Assembly (NCBI GenBank): GCA_045612885.1
Contig: JAZKZZ010000037.1
Location: 1-51,425, forward strand
DNA length: 51,425 bases
Source of the DNA: RGIG6178 sp045612885
GTDB taxonomy: Bacteria > Bacillota_I > Bacilli_A > RFN20 > DUOF01
Reading direction: 5' to 3'
Position 1 is the first letter of the stretch, and each line of letters opens with the position of its first letter. Below, piece by piece: positions 40,141 to 48,916 of this stretch. The translations under genes and the position numbers were made by a program. Below the pieces are notes generated by a model. The model did no database searches, had not been told where the DNA came from, and worked only from the letters and a program-made list of their open reading frames with translations.

Positions 40141-41538
40141 CTAGAAATCTAAATTTTTAGGAGTTCTTGCAAATGGTAATACATCTCTAATATTTTGCAT
40201 TCCAGTAACATACATGATTAATCTTTCAAATCCAACACCAAAACCTGCATGCTTACATCCACCAAACCTTCTTAAATCAGCATACCATTCAAGAATTTCT
40301 TTATTCATCTTAGTTTCTTCCATTCTCTTAATTAAATAATCGTATCTTTCTTCTCTTTGGCTACCACCAACAAGTTCACCAACAAATGGAACAAGCAAGT
40401 CACATGCAGCAACAGTCTTTCCATCATCATTTAATCTCATATAGAAAGATTTAATTTCCTTAGGATAATTGATTAAGAATACTGGACCATCTACAACTCG
40501 CTCACAAATATATCTTTCATGCTCAGATTGTAAATCCATTCCCCAATAAATATCTTTACATTCAAAATCAACACCGGCATTAACAGCTTTCTTTAATTCC
40601 TCGATTGCATCAGTATAAGTCATTCTCTTAAATTCACTTGATGCAACTTTCTTTAATCTCTCAATCAAAGTCTTATCAATCATATTATTAAAGAATTCCA
40701 TCTCTTCTTTACAATTTTCAAAAACATAATCTATACAATATTTAATTAAATCTTCTGCAAGTAACATATCATCCTCTAAATCAGCAAAAGCAATTTCAGG
40801 TTCAATCATCCAGAATTCACTTGCATGTCTAACAGTATTTGAATTCTCCGCTCTAAATGTAGGGCCGAATGTATAAACATCTCTAAACGCTAAAGCAAAA
40901 GCTTCTGCATGCAATTGCCCAGAAACACTTAAAGAGGCTCTTTTTCCATAGAAATCCTTGTCATACTTATTATCTTCTCTAGTAGTAACAGTAAAAGTTT
41001 CTCCAGCACCCTCGCAATCGTTACCAGTGATTATTGGAGTATGAACATAAACAAATCCTTGTGATTGGAAAAACTCATGAATTGCCATTGCTAAAGCGCT
41101 TCTTACTCTAAATACAGCCATAAAAGTATTAGCTCTAGGTCTAAGATGCGCAATTTCCCTTAGAAATTCAAAGCTGTGTCTCTTTTTTTGCAAAGGATAA
41201 TCACTATCGCATTCACCCTCTAGTTTAATTTCCTTTACTTGGATTTCAAAAGGTTGCTTATTTTCTGGAGTAAATACCAATTTTCCCATAACAGTTAAAG
41301 CAGTACCAGTAGGGTACTTAGTAACCTCATTATAATCTTTAAATGAATCCTTTAAATATACTAATTGGGCGTTTTTAAAATACGTTCCATCGTTCAATTC
41401 GATAAACCCAACAGAACCATTATCACGATTAGTTCTAACCCATCCTTGTATTTCCACATACTCTAAGGAATCCTTCTCTATATAATTCCCATTATATGCC
41501 AATTCGTATAATTCTCTAATAGTCATATATTCAAACAT
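40141..41538 (-). CDS. asnS: Asparaginyl-tRNA synthetase
   Basis: A 465-residue class IIb synthetase. The N-terminal OB-fold anticodon-binding domain has VEIQGWVRTNRDNGSVGFIE. Motif 2 is around FRAENSNTVRHASEFWMIEPE, where the HASEFWM segment is typical of AsnRS rather than AspRS. Motif 3 is in GFGVGFERLIM near the C-terminus. It charges tRNA-Asn. The first ATG is used because AGGGGG lies 8 bases upstream. No T-box is seen before it. Downstream come the 43-residue ORF and the S-component-like gene. Confidence 0.97.
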   Translation of the reverse strand: MFEYMTIRELYELAYNGNYIEKDSLEYVEIQGWVRTNRDNGSVGFIELNDGTYFKNAQLVYLKDSFKDYNEVTKYPTGTALTVMGKLVFTPENKQPFEIQVKEIKLEGECDSDYPLQKKRHSFEFLREIAHLRPRANTFMAVFRVRSALAMAIHEFFQSQGFVYVHTPIITGNDCEGAGETFTVTTREDNKYDKDFYGKRASLSVSGQLHAEAFALAFRDVYTFGPTFRAENSNTVRHASEFWMIEPEIAFADLEDDMLLAEDLIKYCIDYVFENCKEEMEFFNNMIDKTLIERLKKVASSEFKRMTYTDAIEELKKAVNAGVDFECKDIYWGMDLQSEHERYICERVVDGPVFLINYPKEIKSFYMRLNDDGKTVAACDLLVPFVGELVGGSQREERYDYLIKRMEETKMNKEILEWYADLRRFGGCKHAGFGVGFERLIMYVTGMQNIRDVLPFARTPKNLDF

Positions 41539-41573
41539 CTTATATTCCCCCTATTAATATATTTATTTTAGAA

Positions 41574-41608
41574 CAAAAAATAGTCTAAGTTAATATCTAG
41601 ACTATTTA
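41574..41608 (-). terminator. Terminator of the HipS/HipT-like unit
   Basis: Minus strand AATAGTCTA...TAGACTATT arms followed by T6, after the HipT-like stop. Confidence 0.8.
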
Positions 41609-41621
41609 TTTACATTAATTT

Positions 41622-42647
41622 TTACTTGCTAGCTCTCATATAGAAATTCTTTTGCTTATGCTCGCCCTTATTATCATCTTTAATATGATATAATTTCTTT
41701 AAAATAAAAGTTTTTCTCGAATTAAATACAGCTTTTATCCATGTATTTATAAGCGGATTAACATAGTGATTTTTACCAATCTCGTTAATACTAGTATCAA
41801 TCTCAATATTATTAATGAATTTCAAAATAGCTTCTCTTTCACTAGAATCACAATTATAGTAAAAATCAATTAAATCCTTACATGGATTAGAATCTCCATT
41901 TTGCTTTATATTAACATCATATCCATGAATTCCACCACGAAGGTAATCCTCAATAGTAATGGAACCATCTGAAGATAATAAAGTAGATACAGCATCAACA
42001 ATGTGCATCTCCCCATCATATAAGCACGCAATATGAGAATTATCTATTGAATAAAGCGAAGCATTATTGCCATATTCATCAGTCACAATAAGTAAGTTAT
42101 ATAAATTGCTATCCACATGATCAAATAATACATTTAAAATAAACATACGCACTAGTTGGTTTTCCAACTTATCACAATCATCAGGATATCTATTATTAAA
42201 CACTCTCATCAATTCATGATAATTATTATATTTTTTATTAAACATTTCTAATACATCAAGTTGCGAGCTATTCTTTCTAACAATCTGCGGAATCTTATCT
42301 AGACTATATCTAGAAAATAAAGTTAATCCATCAATAGCAATTTTATTATCTCCAAAAGCCACATCATAACTTATTGTTCCTTTTTTATCTTTATATGAAG
42401 CAAAATCATACTTAGCACAATTCACTCCATACTTACTAGCAACCATACTATATAAAACTTCACCATAAGCTTCTAAATCATTACTATACTCTTTAAAAAG
42501 CACTCTACCATCATCAAATTTAAACCAATATACAGCATTAGTCCCATTAACAATACCATTCTCTTTTGACTTTTCAAATGAATCTAATTCTATATTTCCA
42601 GATGACATATTACGCTTTTTTAATATCTTACTAATACTATTCACCAT
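41622..42647 (-). CDS. HipA-like kinase (HipT/CtkA-like)
   Basis: A 341-residue protein with the HipA-type kinase pattern. An N-lobe has WFKFDDGRVLFKEYSNDLEA (likely ATP-binding Lys) and YGEVLYSMVASKYGVNCAKYD. The catalytic loop is FDHVDSNLYNLLI (D-x4-N) and the metal-binding Asp is in YSIDNSH. The usual HipA N-terminal subdomain is absent and a separate 96-residue gene lies immediately upstream, as in tripartite HipBST systems where HipS and HipT are split. HipT-type kinases phosphorylate aminoacyl-tRNA synthetases to stop growth. The start is ATG 42647 behind TAGGAG. Target unknown; no HipB is seen. Confidence 0.65.
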   Translation of the reverse strand: MVNSISKILKKRNMSSGNIELDSFEKSKENGIVNGTNAVYWFKFDDGRVLFKEYSNDLEAYGEVLYSMVASKYGVNCAKYDFASYKDKKGTISYDVAFGDNKIAIDGLTLFSRYSLDKIPQIVRKNSSQLDVLEMFNKKYNNYHELMRVFNNRYPDDCDKLENQLVRMFILNVLFDHVDSNLYNLLIVTDEYGNNASLYSIDNSHIACLYDGEMHIVDAVSTLLSSDGSITIEDYLRGGIHGYDVNIKQNGDSNPCKDLIDFYYNCDSSEREAILKFINNIEIDTSINEIGKNHYVNPLINTWIKAVFNSRKTFILKKLYHIKDDNKGEHKQKNFYMRASK

Positions 42648-42649
42648 AA

Positions 42650-42940
42650 CTATGCTCCTATCCAAAATTGATTCTTATCTAAATCAAAGTTTGCAACTCT
42701 AACAAGTTCTTCATATTCATTTTCATATGTTTTTTCACCATATTTTTTCAAAAAAGTCACAAAGAAAGAAAATAATTCACTAGAATAATAAACTTCTTTA
42801 TCTTTATTTAACCCCATGGCAGTTTGAATGTATTTATTAGTAAAAAATTTATTTTTAACGAAAATGTAACAAGCACTTCTTTCATCGTAAGTTAAAACGC
42901 CAATAAGTTTATCTTTAAAATAAAGTTTTACACAATCCAT
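42650..42940 (-). CDS. HipS-like small protein (HipA N-subdomain-like)
   Basis: A 96-residue protein beginning VKLYFKDKLIGVLTYDERSA, like the first strands of the HipA N-terminal subdomain. It then has ACYIFVKNKFF and an SSELFSFFVTFL segment that recalls the subdomain's Phe-rich end. Size and position directly before the kinase gene (2-base gap) fit HipS of HipBST, which acts as the antitoxin. Sequence similarity is weak, so this is an inference from layout plus partial pattern. The start ATG follows GGGAGTG. Confidence 0.45.
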   Translation of the reverse strand: MDCVKLYFKDKLIGVLTYDERSACYIFVKNKFFTNKYIQTAMGLNKDKEVYYSSELFSFFVTFLKKYGEKTYENEYEELVRVANFDLDKNQFWIGA

Positions 42941-42958
42941 ACATTCACTCCCTTTCTT

Positions 42959-44059
42959 TTATCTCTTTAAAAGTCTATCAATTGTCTCCATCATTTCCTC
43001 AATTGAAGCCATTGTCTTTTTAAAATCATTTCTTTGTTGATCTATTCGTTTTTTTATAGTTCCTATATATTTTCCACTTGTAATTTTCTTATAATACTTC
43101 ATTAATAATTTATAATCATTTTCTTCCAATTCGATTGCTAACCCTTCAATAAAAGTTTGGTTTCCATAACTTACAATTTCTTTAATCAATCTTTCTTTAT
43201 TAGCACCTTTAACTTCAATTAAAAATTCAGCCATATAATCTAAATTGCCTGATTTTATAATCATATCCTCTAATCTTTTAATATTTGCTCCTTTACATCT
43301 AGCAAACTTCATTATAGCAGGATAATTTTTTAAATAAATTAATTTATCTTCAACCTTTTTAATATCAATATCTTCCACACAAAGGAAAAAATCAACTATC
43401 TCAAAAGCAGAATTAGAATCTAAGATTACATTAAATAACTTTTCCACATTTGCCCCAGGTACCCAAGCTGCAAATTCTCTGATATGTCTATTTTTTCCTT
43501 TTAAAATAACTCTATCTTCCAGTTCGCTCATGTTAGTTATCTGTTGAAAATACATCATACCAAATGTAATCATTGCCTCTACACAATCAGAATCTAAGAT
43601 AGCTTTATAAAGTCTATCATGATTAAACCCTTCTGTTTTAAGAAATGAAATCAAACTGTTTTCATCAGCTATTTCAATAGCAATATCTTCAATCTTTTTA
43701 CAATCTAATAAATCACCTACTTGATTATAAAACCAAACAAGCTTGCTTCCATTACTCAATCTCAATAAATCATCATAAAGTTGATCGTAATTAAAATCTT
43801 TAACATCTTCTAAAAAGACCCTTATAAATTCAGGTTTATCAATATTAAATAACCCCTTTTGAAGTATGCTAATGTTAGCATTTTCTACTTTTATGGCAGT
43901 CCAATAAAGGTAATACCCATCTCCTCTATTAACTAATTCATCACAAAAGAAATCCATATTTTCTTTTGATAACTCCTTATTTTCTAATAAAAAGTGATGT
44001 ATATCCATAGTACTTACACGTTTAATGTTCTTTTTAATTTCCAATAAACTATAATGCAT
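42959..44059 (-). CDS. 28-residue helical-repeat protein
   Basis: A 366-residue protein built of about nine tandem repeats of ~28 residues, each a helix pair. The consensus is V-x-G-A-N-x3-L-E-D-x-I-I-x-S-G-N-x3-I-x2-F-A; the clearest copies are at ~190-290 (GANVEKLFNVIL, GANIKRLEDMII, GANKERLIKEIV). The pattern suggests a solenoid protein-binding scaffold. A C-terminal coiled coil ends it. It is the first gene of the unit with the HipS/HipT-like pair and has its own promoter. The start is ATG 44059 behind GAGGTGAT. Function unknown. Confidence 0.75.
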   Translation of the reverse strand: MHYSLLEIKKNIKRVSTMDIHHFLLENKELSKENMDFFCDELVNRGDGYYLYWTAIKVENANISILQKGLFNIDKPEFIRVFLEDVKDFNYDQLYDDLLRLSNGSKLVWFYNQVGDLLDCKKIEDIAIEIADENSLISFLKTEGFNHDRLYKAILDSDCVEAMITFGMMYFQQITNMSELEDRVILKGKNRHIREFAAWVPGANVEKLFNVILDSNSAFEIVDFFLCVEDIDIKKVEDKLIYLKNYPAIMKFARCKGANIKRLEDMIIKSGNLDYMAEFLIEVKGANKERLIKEIVSYGNQTFIEGLAIELEENDYKLLMKYYKKITSGKYIGTIKKRIDQQRNDFKKTMASIEEMMETIDRLLKR

Positions 44060-44085
44060 ACCATCACCTCGCATACTCTAGATAG

Positions 44086-44114
44086 ATTTTAACATAGTTA
44101 AATTCTCATTTCAA
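44086..44114 (-). promoter_or_regulatory. Promoter of the repeat-protein/HipS/HipT-like unit
   Basis: Minus strand TTGAAA (44109-44114), 17-base spacer, TAAAAT (44086-44091), about 25 bases before the start codon and just after the upstream terminator. Confidence 0.65.
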
Positions 44115-44151
44115 TATAAAATTATTAGTAGAAAATCACGAAAATTCGAAA

Positions 44152-44177
44152 TAAAAAAGCCCTAGTCATGGGCTTTA
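44152..44177 (-). terminator. Terminator after the 111-residue gene
   Basis: Minus strand AAAGCCC-ATGACTA-GGGCTTTTTT separates the two transcription units of the repeat-protein locus. Confidence 0.85.
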
Positions 44178-44179
44178 TC

Positions 44180-44515
44180 TTATCTTCTTGAATTTGTATT
44201 TTGTTTCTTGTTTTGAGAACACTCTTCGTACTCTTCAACAGCATCTTTTAGATTTTCAAATTCTTCATCACTTAAAGTTTCTACTTTAAGAGGAATTTTA
44301 TAAATTGCTTCCTCTAATGCTTTCTCTAATTTTTCATTAACTCTAACATTATCCATATACCAAGCTAATGATGCAGCGTCTTGTTTTTTAATTAAAATGT
44401 TTTCTATAATTTCAAGATCCTCATCACTCAATTTTTCCAAATGTAAAGAAACAAATTTGCATACTTCTTCACTTTTTGACACTTCTAATTTTTTTAAAAC
44501 TTTCTCTTCTAACAT
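44180..44515 (-). CDS. Small acidic helical protein, 111 aa
   Basis: A 111-residue, Glu-rich, helical protein. LEIIENILIKKQDAASLAWYMDNV (~40-63) has the spacing of one copy of the 28-residue repeat seen in the neighbours, and LEKALEEAIYK continues it; the rest is diverged. A polar tail (SQNKKQNTNSRR) ends it. Its ribosome-binding site AAAGGAGG overlaps the last Arg codons of the preceding gene, so the two are coupled. Function unknown. Confidence 0.65.
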   Translation of the reverse strand: MLEEKVLKKLEVSKSEEVCKFVSLHLEKLSDEDLEIIENILIKKQDAASLAWYMDNVRVNEKLEKALEEAIYKIPLKVETLSDEEFENLKDAVEEYEECSQNKKQNTNSRR

Positions 44516-44520
44516 TTTCC

Positions 44521-44859
44521 TTACCTCCTTTTATATTTATGAGAAATACTTGCAATAGCATCATTTAATTTACTAACATTAGCACCCTCTACATTCAAAG
44601 CAAACTTTTGTAAAGTTGCCATGTTACCTTGTTCAATAATTCTATCTTCTAGTTTTTCAATATCTATTCCTTCAACTAGAGAAGCTATTTCACAAATAAG
44701 CGTAGAATCATCTTTTTCTATTGCTATACAAAGCAATTTATCTAAAGTTTCTTCATCAAAAATTCCTAAAACACTTCCATAAGTTATAAGTTTGAGAAAA
44801 ACAAAATCATCTTCATTTTTTAACAAGTCAAACACTTCTTCTTTATTAAGCTTCTCCAT
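44521..44859 (-). CDS. Small 28-residue-repeat protein, 112 aa
   Basis: A 112-residue helical protein with two to three copies of the same repeat as the 366-residue neighbour: VEGIDIEKLEDRIIEQGN and VEGANVSKLNDAIASI. The preceding residues (DDSTLICEIASL) fit a third, diverged copy. It ends KRR, and those codons supply the Shine-Dalgarno of the next gene. A short solenoid or a part of one; function unknown. Confidence 0.7.
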   Translation of the reverse strand: MEKLNKEEVFDLLKNEDDFVFLKLITYGSVLGIFDEETLDKLLCIAIEKDDSTLICEIASLVEGIDIEKLEDRIIEQGNMATLQKFALNVEGANVSKLNDAIASISHKYKRR

Positions 44860-44914
44860 GTATATCTCACCATCCCTAAAATTTTATCATCTATAATAAT
44901 AATTATCAATTATC

Positions 44915-45406
44915 TTATCGTTTTGTTGTGTTGTTAGGCTTATTAACTTTATCTAACGGCTTAGTCACTATAACTTCAGTCAAATTTTCTTTCTTTTCAT
45001 CAATAGATAAAATTGTATTATAATTATCTCTATCTAATTTTATAGCTTTTTCCTTTTCTTCTCCTAAATTTTTTGTTATAGCGGCGCTAGCATATGTATT
45101 GTATTCTTTACTTTTTAAAAATTTATTAAACTCTTTCAAAGTCATTGAATCATCTAAACAGCTTTTCTTAATCTTATTTTTTTGCAATTCAGAAATCAAA
45201 CAAATTCCTCCAGGAATAAGACAAACTGGAATCAAACCTAGCATCATATATAATTGTAAAAATAATGCGATTGGCACTACTCCTACTATAAAAACCAACA
45301 CTAAAGAAAAGAAATCTTCTTGAGTCTTAGTTAAATCTTTAATTTTATCTTCTTTCTCCAAATATTTTTTTACTATTTCTAATTTTCTTTCATCTAACTC
45401 TTCCAT
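44915..45406 (-). CDS. Two-TM hypothetical protein, 163 aa
   Basis: A charged coiled-coil N-terminus (LDERKLEIVKKYLEKEDKI) is followed by two adjacent hydrophobic helices (~30-48 and ~52-72, including PGGIC) and a long cytosolic tail with many Lys and Asn. No family recognised. The start ATG follows AAGGAGG. It is the first gene of the unit with the two small helical proteins. No catalytic motif is visible. Confidence 0.65.
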   Translation of the reverse strand: MEELDERKLEIVKKYLEKEDKIKDLTKTQEDFFSLVLVFIVGVVPIALFLQLYMMLGLIPVCLIPGGICLISELQKNKIKKSCLDDSMTLKEFNKFLKSKEYNTYASAAITKNLGEEKEKAIKLDRDNYNTILSIDEKKENLTEVIVTKPLDKVNKPNNTTKR

Positions 45407-45462
45407 ATCAATGCCTCCTTACTTGTTAACTAGATTATAAGGCTATTAAGATATGATTTCAA

Positions 45463-45500
45463 TAAAAAAATTGTTGTCACTTAAACTCAATGACAACAAT
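45463..45500 (-). terminator. Terminator of the rpmE-prfA-prmC region
   Basis: Minus strand ATTGTTGTCA/TGACAACAAT arms around the prmC stop, followed by T7. The upstream arm encodes the last prmC codons. Confidence 0.85.
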
Positions 45501-46319
45501 TCTATCATTATTTGAAATATCCTTTTTCACTTCTATTGAATAATTATTTAATATTTCCTTAGCTAAAGCCTTAATTTTATCTCCTTGATCATATCCTATC
45601 TCAAAAACAATACTGCCTTTCTCATTTAAAACCTTCTTACAATCTTCCATGATTTTACGATAATAATACATTCCATCTTCTTTAGCATACAAGGCTATTT
45701 TAGGCTCATGATTAATAATTTCATTAGGAAGAGTATAATCATAGCTAATATATGGAGGGTTAGATATAATCATATCGAATTTTTTGTTTTCTTTTATAAA
45801 AGTATCAAGTACATCACTATTAACAAAGTCGATATTAACTCCTACACTATTAGCGTTACGCCTAGCAACATTAAGAGCACCTTCGCTTATATCACTACCA
45901 GTAACAGTTAAATTAGGTAAAACATTTTTAACACTTATTGCAATAGCACCACTACCACTAGCAAGATCTAAAACATTTGTATAATTATGTTTTTTTATAA
46001 CATCAATAGCTTCCATAACTACTTCTTCAGTTTCATCTCTTGGAATTAATGTGTTCTCATCAACATAAATCTTATTTCCACAGAAATATGTATACCCCAA
46101 TATATATTCTATAGGTTTAAAATCAAAAATATAATCCGCTAACATTTCTGAAAACTTATCTAAAACATCATCGCTAACTTCATTTTCTTCAATCATTATT
46201 AAATTAGCTCTATCACAATTTAAAATATCCATTAAAAAAGCGTATATTGCTCTATATTCTAAGCTAACTAAATCTATCTTCTTTTTAGCATTACTTATAA
46301 GTTGTCTATAAGTAATCAT
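45477..46319 (-). CDS. prmC: Peptide chain release factor N5-glutamine methyltransferase
   Basis: A 280-residue SAM methyltransferase with an N-terminal helical RF-binding domain (~1-80), motif I VLDLASGSGAIAISV (~115-129) and the glutamine-methylation motif NPPYI (~190). It methylates the Gln of the GGQ motif in release factors. Its ATG overlaps the prfA stop (ATGA), and prfA encodes its substrate, a standard pair. Confidence 0.96.
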   Translation of the reverse strand: MITYRQLISNAKKKIDLVSLEYRAIYAFLMDILNCDRANLIMIEENEVSDDVLDKFSEMLADYIFDFKPIEYILGYTYFCGNKIYVDENTLIPRDETEEVVMEAIDVIKKHNYTNVLDLASGSGAIAISVKNVLPNLTVTGSDISEGALNVARRNANSVGVNIDFVNSDVLDTFIKENKKFDMIISNPPYISYDYTLPNEIINHEPKIALYAKEDGMYYYRKIMEDCKKVLNEKGSIVFEIGYDQGDKIKALAKEILNNYSIEVKKDISNNDRIVVIEFK

Positions 46320-47392
46320 AGTTCTTGACCTTCAAGTTTCAATCTAACATCTTCATTGATTAAAGCATCGATAACATTATCAATATCGCCTTCCATAATT
46401 CTATCAAGAGCTTGAATCGTTAAACCTATTCTATGATCGGTAACTCTGTTTTGAGGATAGTTATAAGTTCTAATCTTTTCACTTCTTTCTCCAGTTCCAA
46501 TCTTACTCTTTCTTTCGCTACTTCTCTCTTTTTCTTGCTTTTGAATTAAAGCATCTAAGATTCTAGTTCTAATCATAAGTAAAGCTTGTGCTTTATTATC
46601 ATGTTGACTTCTACCATCTTGACATTCTGCTACGATACCTGTAGGAATATGTGTCACTCTTACAGCACTATCAGTTTTATTGATATGTTGTCCACCAGCA
46701 CCACTTGCTCTATAAGTATCAATTCTTAAATCACTTGGATTAATTTCAACATCAACTTCTTCTGCTTCAGGCATAACTAAAACAGTTGCAGTACTAGTAT
46801 GTATTCTTCCTTGGCTCTCAGTCTTAGGAACTCTTTGAACTCTATGTGCTCCACTTTCATATTTCAATTTAGAGTAAACTTTATCTCCTTTTACTCTAAA
46901 TGAAACTAGCGCATATCCTCCCATCGCTCCTTCCATTAAATCTAAAACTTCAATTTTCCATCTATTAGTTTCAGCAAAACGAGTATACATCCTAAATAAA
47001 TCACCAGCAAAAATATTAGCCTCATCTCCTCCTGCTGCACCTCTAATCTCAACAATAACATTACGATCATCTAGTGGATCTTTAGGAGCTAGCAACTTTT
47101 TAATTTCTTCAATTAAATTTTCTTGTTTAATCAAAGCTTCATCAAGTTCCATTCTAGCCAATTCTGCCATTTCTTCATCTTTATCATGCCTTAACACTTC
47201 AAGATCTTCTATATCATGAGCAAGTTTTTTATATACATTATATTTTTCTACAATCTCTTCAATATCACTTTTTTCTTTAGATAAATTGCGATATTCTTTT
47301 AAATCGTTAATAACTTCATCGCTCATCAATAATTTATCCAATTCTTCATATCTTTCTACTGTAGCATCTAATCTATCAAACATTTTATTCAT
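46316..47392 (-). CDS. prfA: Peptide chain release factor 1
   Basis: A 358-residue RF1. The N-terminal helical domain leads into AGGDEANIFAGDLFRMY, and the catalytic GGQ is in YRASGAGGQHINKTDSAVR (~230). SERKSKIGTGERSEKIRTYNYPQNRVTDHRIG marks RF1 rather than RF2 and no programmed frameshift is present. It reads UAA and UAG. The start ATG follows AAGGGGGA. It is the substrate of the downstream prmC product. Confidence 0.96.
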   Translation of the reverse strand: MNKMFDRLDATVERYEELDKLLMSDEVINDLKEYRNLSKEKSDIEEIVEKYNVYKKLAHDIEDLEVLRHDKDEEMAELARMELDEALIKQENLIEEIKKLLAPKDPLDDRNVIVEIRGAAGGDEANIFAGDLFRMYTRFAETNRWKIEVLDLMEGAMGGYALVSFRVKGDKVYSKLKYESGAHRVQRVPKTESQGRIHTSTATVLVMPEAEEVDVEINPSDLRIDTYRASGAGGQHINKTDSAVRVTHIPTGIVAECQDGRSQHDNKAQALLMIRTRILDALIQKQEKERSSERKSKIGTGERSEKIRTYNYPQNRVTDHRIGLTIQALDRIMEGDIDNVIDALINEDVRLKLEGQEL

Positions 47393-47412
47393 ACAAAATT
47401 CCCCCTTTTATC

Positions 47413-47445
47413 AAAAAAAAGCCACCTGCATACGACAAATGGCTA
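47413..47445 (-). terminator. Terminator between rpmE and prfA
   Basis: Minus strand AGCCATTTG/CAGGTGGCT (nine pairs including two G-T) followed by T8, after the rpmE stop. Confidence 0.8.
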
Positions 47446-47464
47446 CTAGTTAATAAATGGTAAA

Positions 47465-47674
47465 CTATTTTTGTTCCATGTTGTACTTTTTCATGAAACG
47501 ACCAACTCTACCTTCAGCTTTAGCAAATCTTTGCTCTCCTGTGTAATAAGGATGACACTTAGAACATGTATCAACTCTTATTTCACTTAAAGTAGAACCA
47601 GTTTCGAATGTGTTACCACAAGTAGTACAAGTAACTGTAACTGTATGATACTCTGGATGTGTATTCTCTTTCAT
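47465..47674 (-). CDS. rpmE: Ribosomal protein bL31, zinc-binding form
   Basis: A 69-residue L31 with the two zinc-ligand pairs CTTCG (~17-20) and CSKCHPYYTG (~38-41), so the zinc-dependent paralogue. It ends in the typical GRVGRFMKKY. The ATG at 47674 is chosen because GGAGAG lies 9 bases upstream; the longer frame lacks a ribosome-binding site. The order rpmE-prfA-prmC is conserved with Bacillus (tdk is absent). Confidence 0.96.
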   Translation of the reverse strand: MKENTHPEYHTVTVTCTTCGNTFETGSTLSEIRVDTCSKCHPYYTGEQRFAKAEGRVGRFMKKYNMEQK

Positions 47675-47727
47675 TTTATTTCTCTCCTTCCGCCTTGAAA
47701 ACTTATACGCTTTCAAAGTAAGTCCGA

Positions 47728-47760
47728 GGGTATAATAACATACCCTTTTAATTAATTCAA
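47728..47760 (-). promoter_or_regulatory. rpmE promoter with overlapping palindrome
   Basis: Minus strand TTGAAT (47755-47760), 17-base spacer, TATTAT (47732-47737). The -10 lies inside GGGTAT-N6-ATACCC (47728-47745), a possible operator (for example zinc control) or, if transcription starts upstream, a leader hairpin. Confidence 0.5.
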
Positions 47761-47784
47761 GAAAAATCGATTTCTTAAAATAAT

Positions 47785-48897
47785 TTATATTCTTTTCCTT
47801 TTAATTATATTAACAATACCATTTTTAACTACCATATTTTTCTCTATCTTTTTCCCAAGAAAATGGAGTCTATTTGAAACAGCACTTTGTTGTTTATTAA
47901 ACATTTTAGATATTTCTATGAGTTTTTTCCCCTCTACAAACTTTAAATATAATAGTTTTTCACTTTCAATAAATGAATCTAGATATTCAAAAAATTGCTT
48001 AGATTGATTTTCTAAATTATATGCAATATGTGGACAAAAATATTCAATCATTTCAACATATGCACTTGGATATTTATAATTTAAATTTTTAAGTGTTTCT
48101 AACTTGTCTTTTTTTAAATAATCTAGCGCTAACACTATAGATCTAGTATCCATATTTAATGATTCTGCTATATCCTTAATATTATTTCCATTATTATAAA
48201 CTGAATAATATAAGCCATATTTTTCTATATTTGATTCACAATATTTGTATTCATCACTAAAAACATCATATCCAAAATTGTTATAAAAAAACTCACTAGT
48301 ATAACCCTTTGTCATTAAAATAAGTTTCATCGCATCCAATTGTAATGAAATTCTCAAACTAACATTACTTCTACTAATATTATAGATATCTGCTATTTCT
48401 TGTTGAGTCATGCCCTCCACACAAGATAATCTTGCAATTTCAAAATGAAACATCAAATACTTTAATTCATTCAAATATTCACTAACTTCCTTATTATTAT
48501 CTGTATCACACTCATCTTTGATAAGTTCTATACTCATTATTTTTCTAGCATTACCATTTTCATCAGTAATTTCAACATCTAAGCTACTCATAGCTATTTG
48601 TTTATCACTAATTGATATATGATTTTTAATTTTATTATCAATGCATGCAACTAAATAAGTAGTAATCGCATCTTTTTTATTAACGTCTATTTTAGTAACA
48701 ATAACATTAAATATATGTAACATTATTGATTGAAGCAAATCTTCTCTTTCAGATGGATGAACATCATAAAGAAATAATCTTGATTTTACCAATCTATATA
48801 AAGCTCCAACTTCATCATCATCCCAGTTATAAGTTCTATCTTTTATTTCATCATAATTATTTACAATAACATCTTTAATCGAAACTTGCTTGCTCAT
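47785..48897 (-). CDS. Sigma-70-like protein with extra HTH motifs
   Basis: A 370-residue protein. Residues ~45-100 resemble sigma region 2 (REDLLQSIMLHIFNVIV, TTYLVACIDNKIKNHI). Residues ~165-195 are a sigma-region-4 HTH (GMTQQEIADIYNISRSNVSL). Two further HTH-like segments follow: IKDIAESLNMDTRSIVLALD (~250) and GKKLIEISKMFNKQQSAVSN (~330). It could be a dedicated sigma factor or a regulator evolved from one. Target promoters unknown. The start is ATG 48897. The gene has a consensus promoter and lies downstream of the 360-residue unknown gene. Confidence 0.6.
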   Translation of the reverse strand: MSKQVSIKDVIVNNYDEIKDRTYNWDDDEVGALYRLVKSRLFLYDVHPSEREDLLQSIMLHIFNVIVTKIDVNKKDAITTYLVACIDNKIKNHISISDKQIAMSSLDVEITDENGNARKIMSIELIKDECDTDNNKEVSEYLNELKYLMFHFEIARLSCVEGMTQQEIADIYNISRSNVSLRISLQLDAMKLILMTKGYTSEFFYNNFGYDVFSDEYKYCESNIEKYGLYYSVYNNGNNIKDIAESLNMDTRSIVLALDYLKKDKLETLKNLNYKYPSAYVEMIEYFCPHIAYNLENQSKQFFEYLDSFIESEKLLYLKFVEGKKLIEISKMFNKQQSAVSNRLHFLGKKIEKNMVVKNGIVNIIKRKRI

Positions 48898-48916
48898 AAA
48901 ATCACATCCCAATTAA

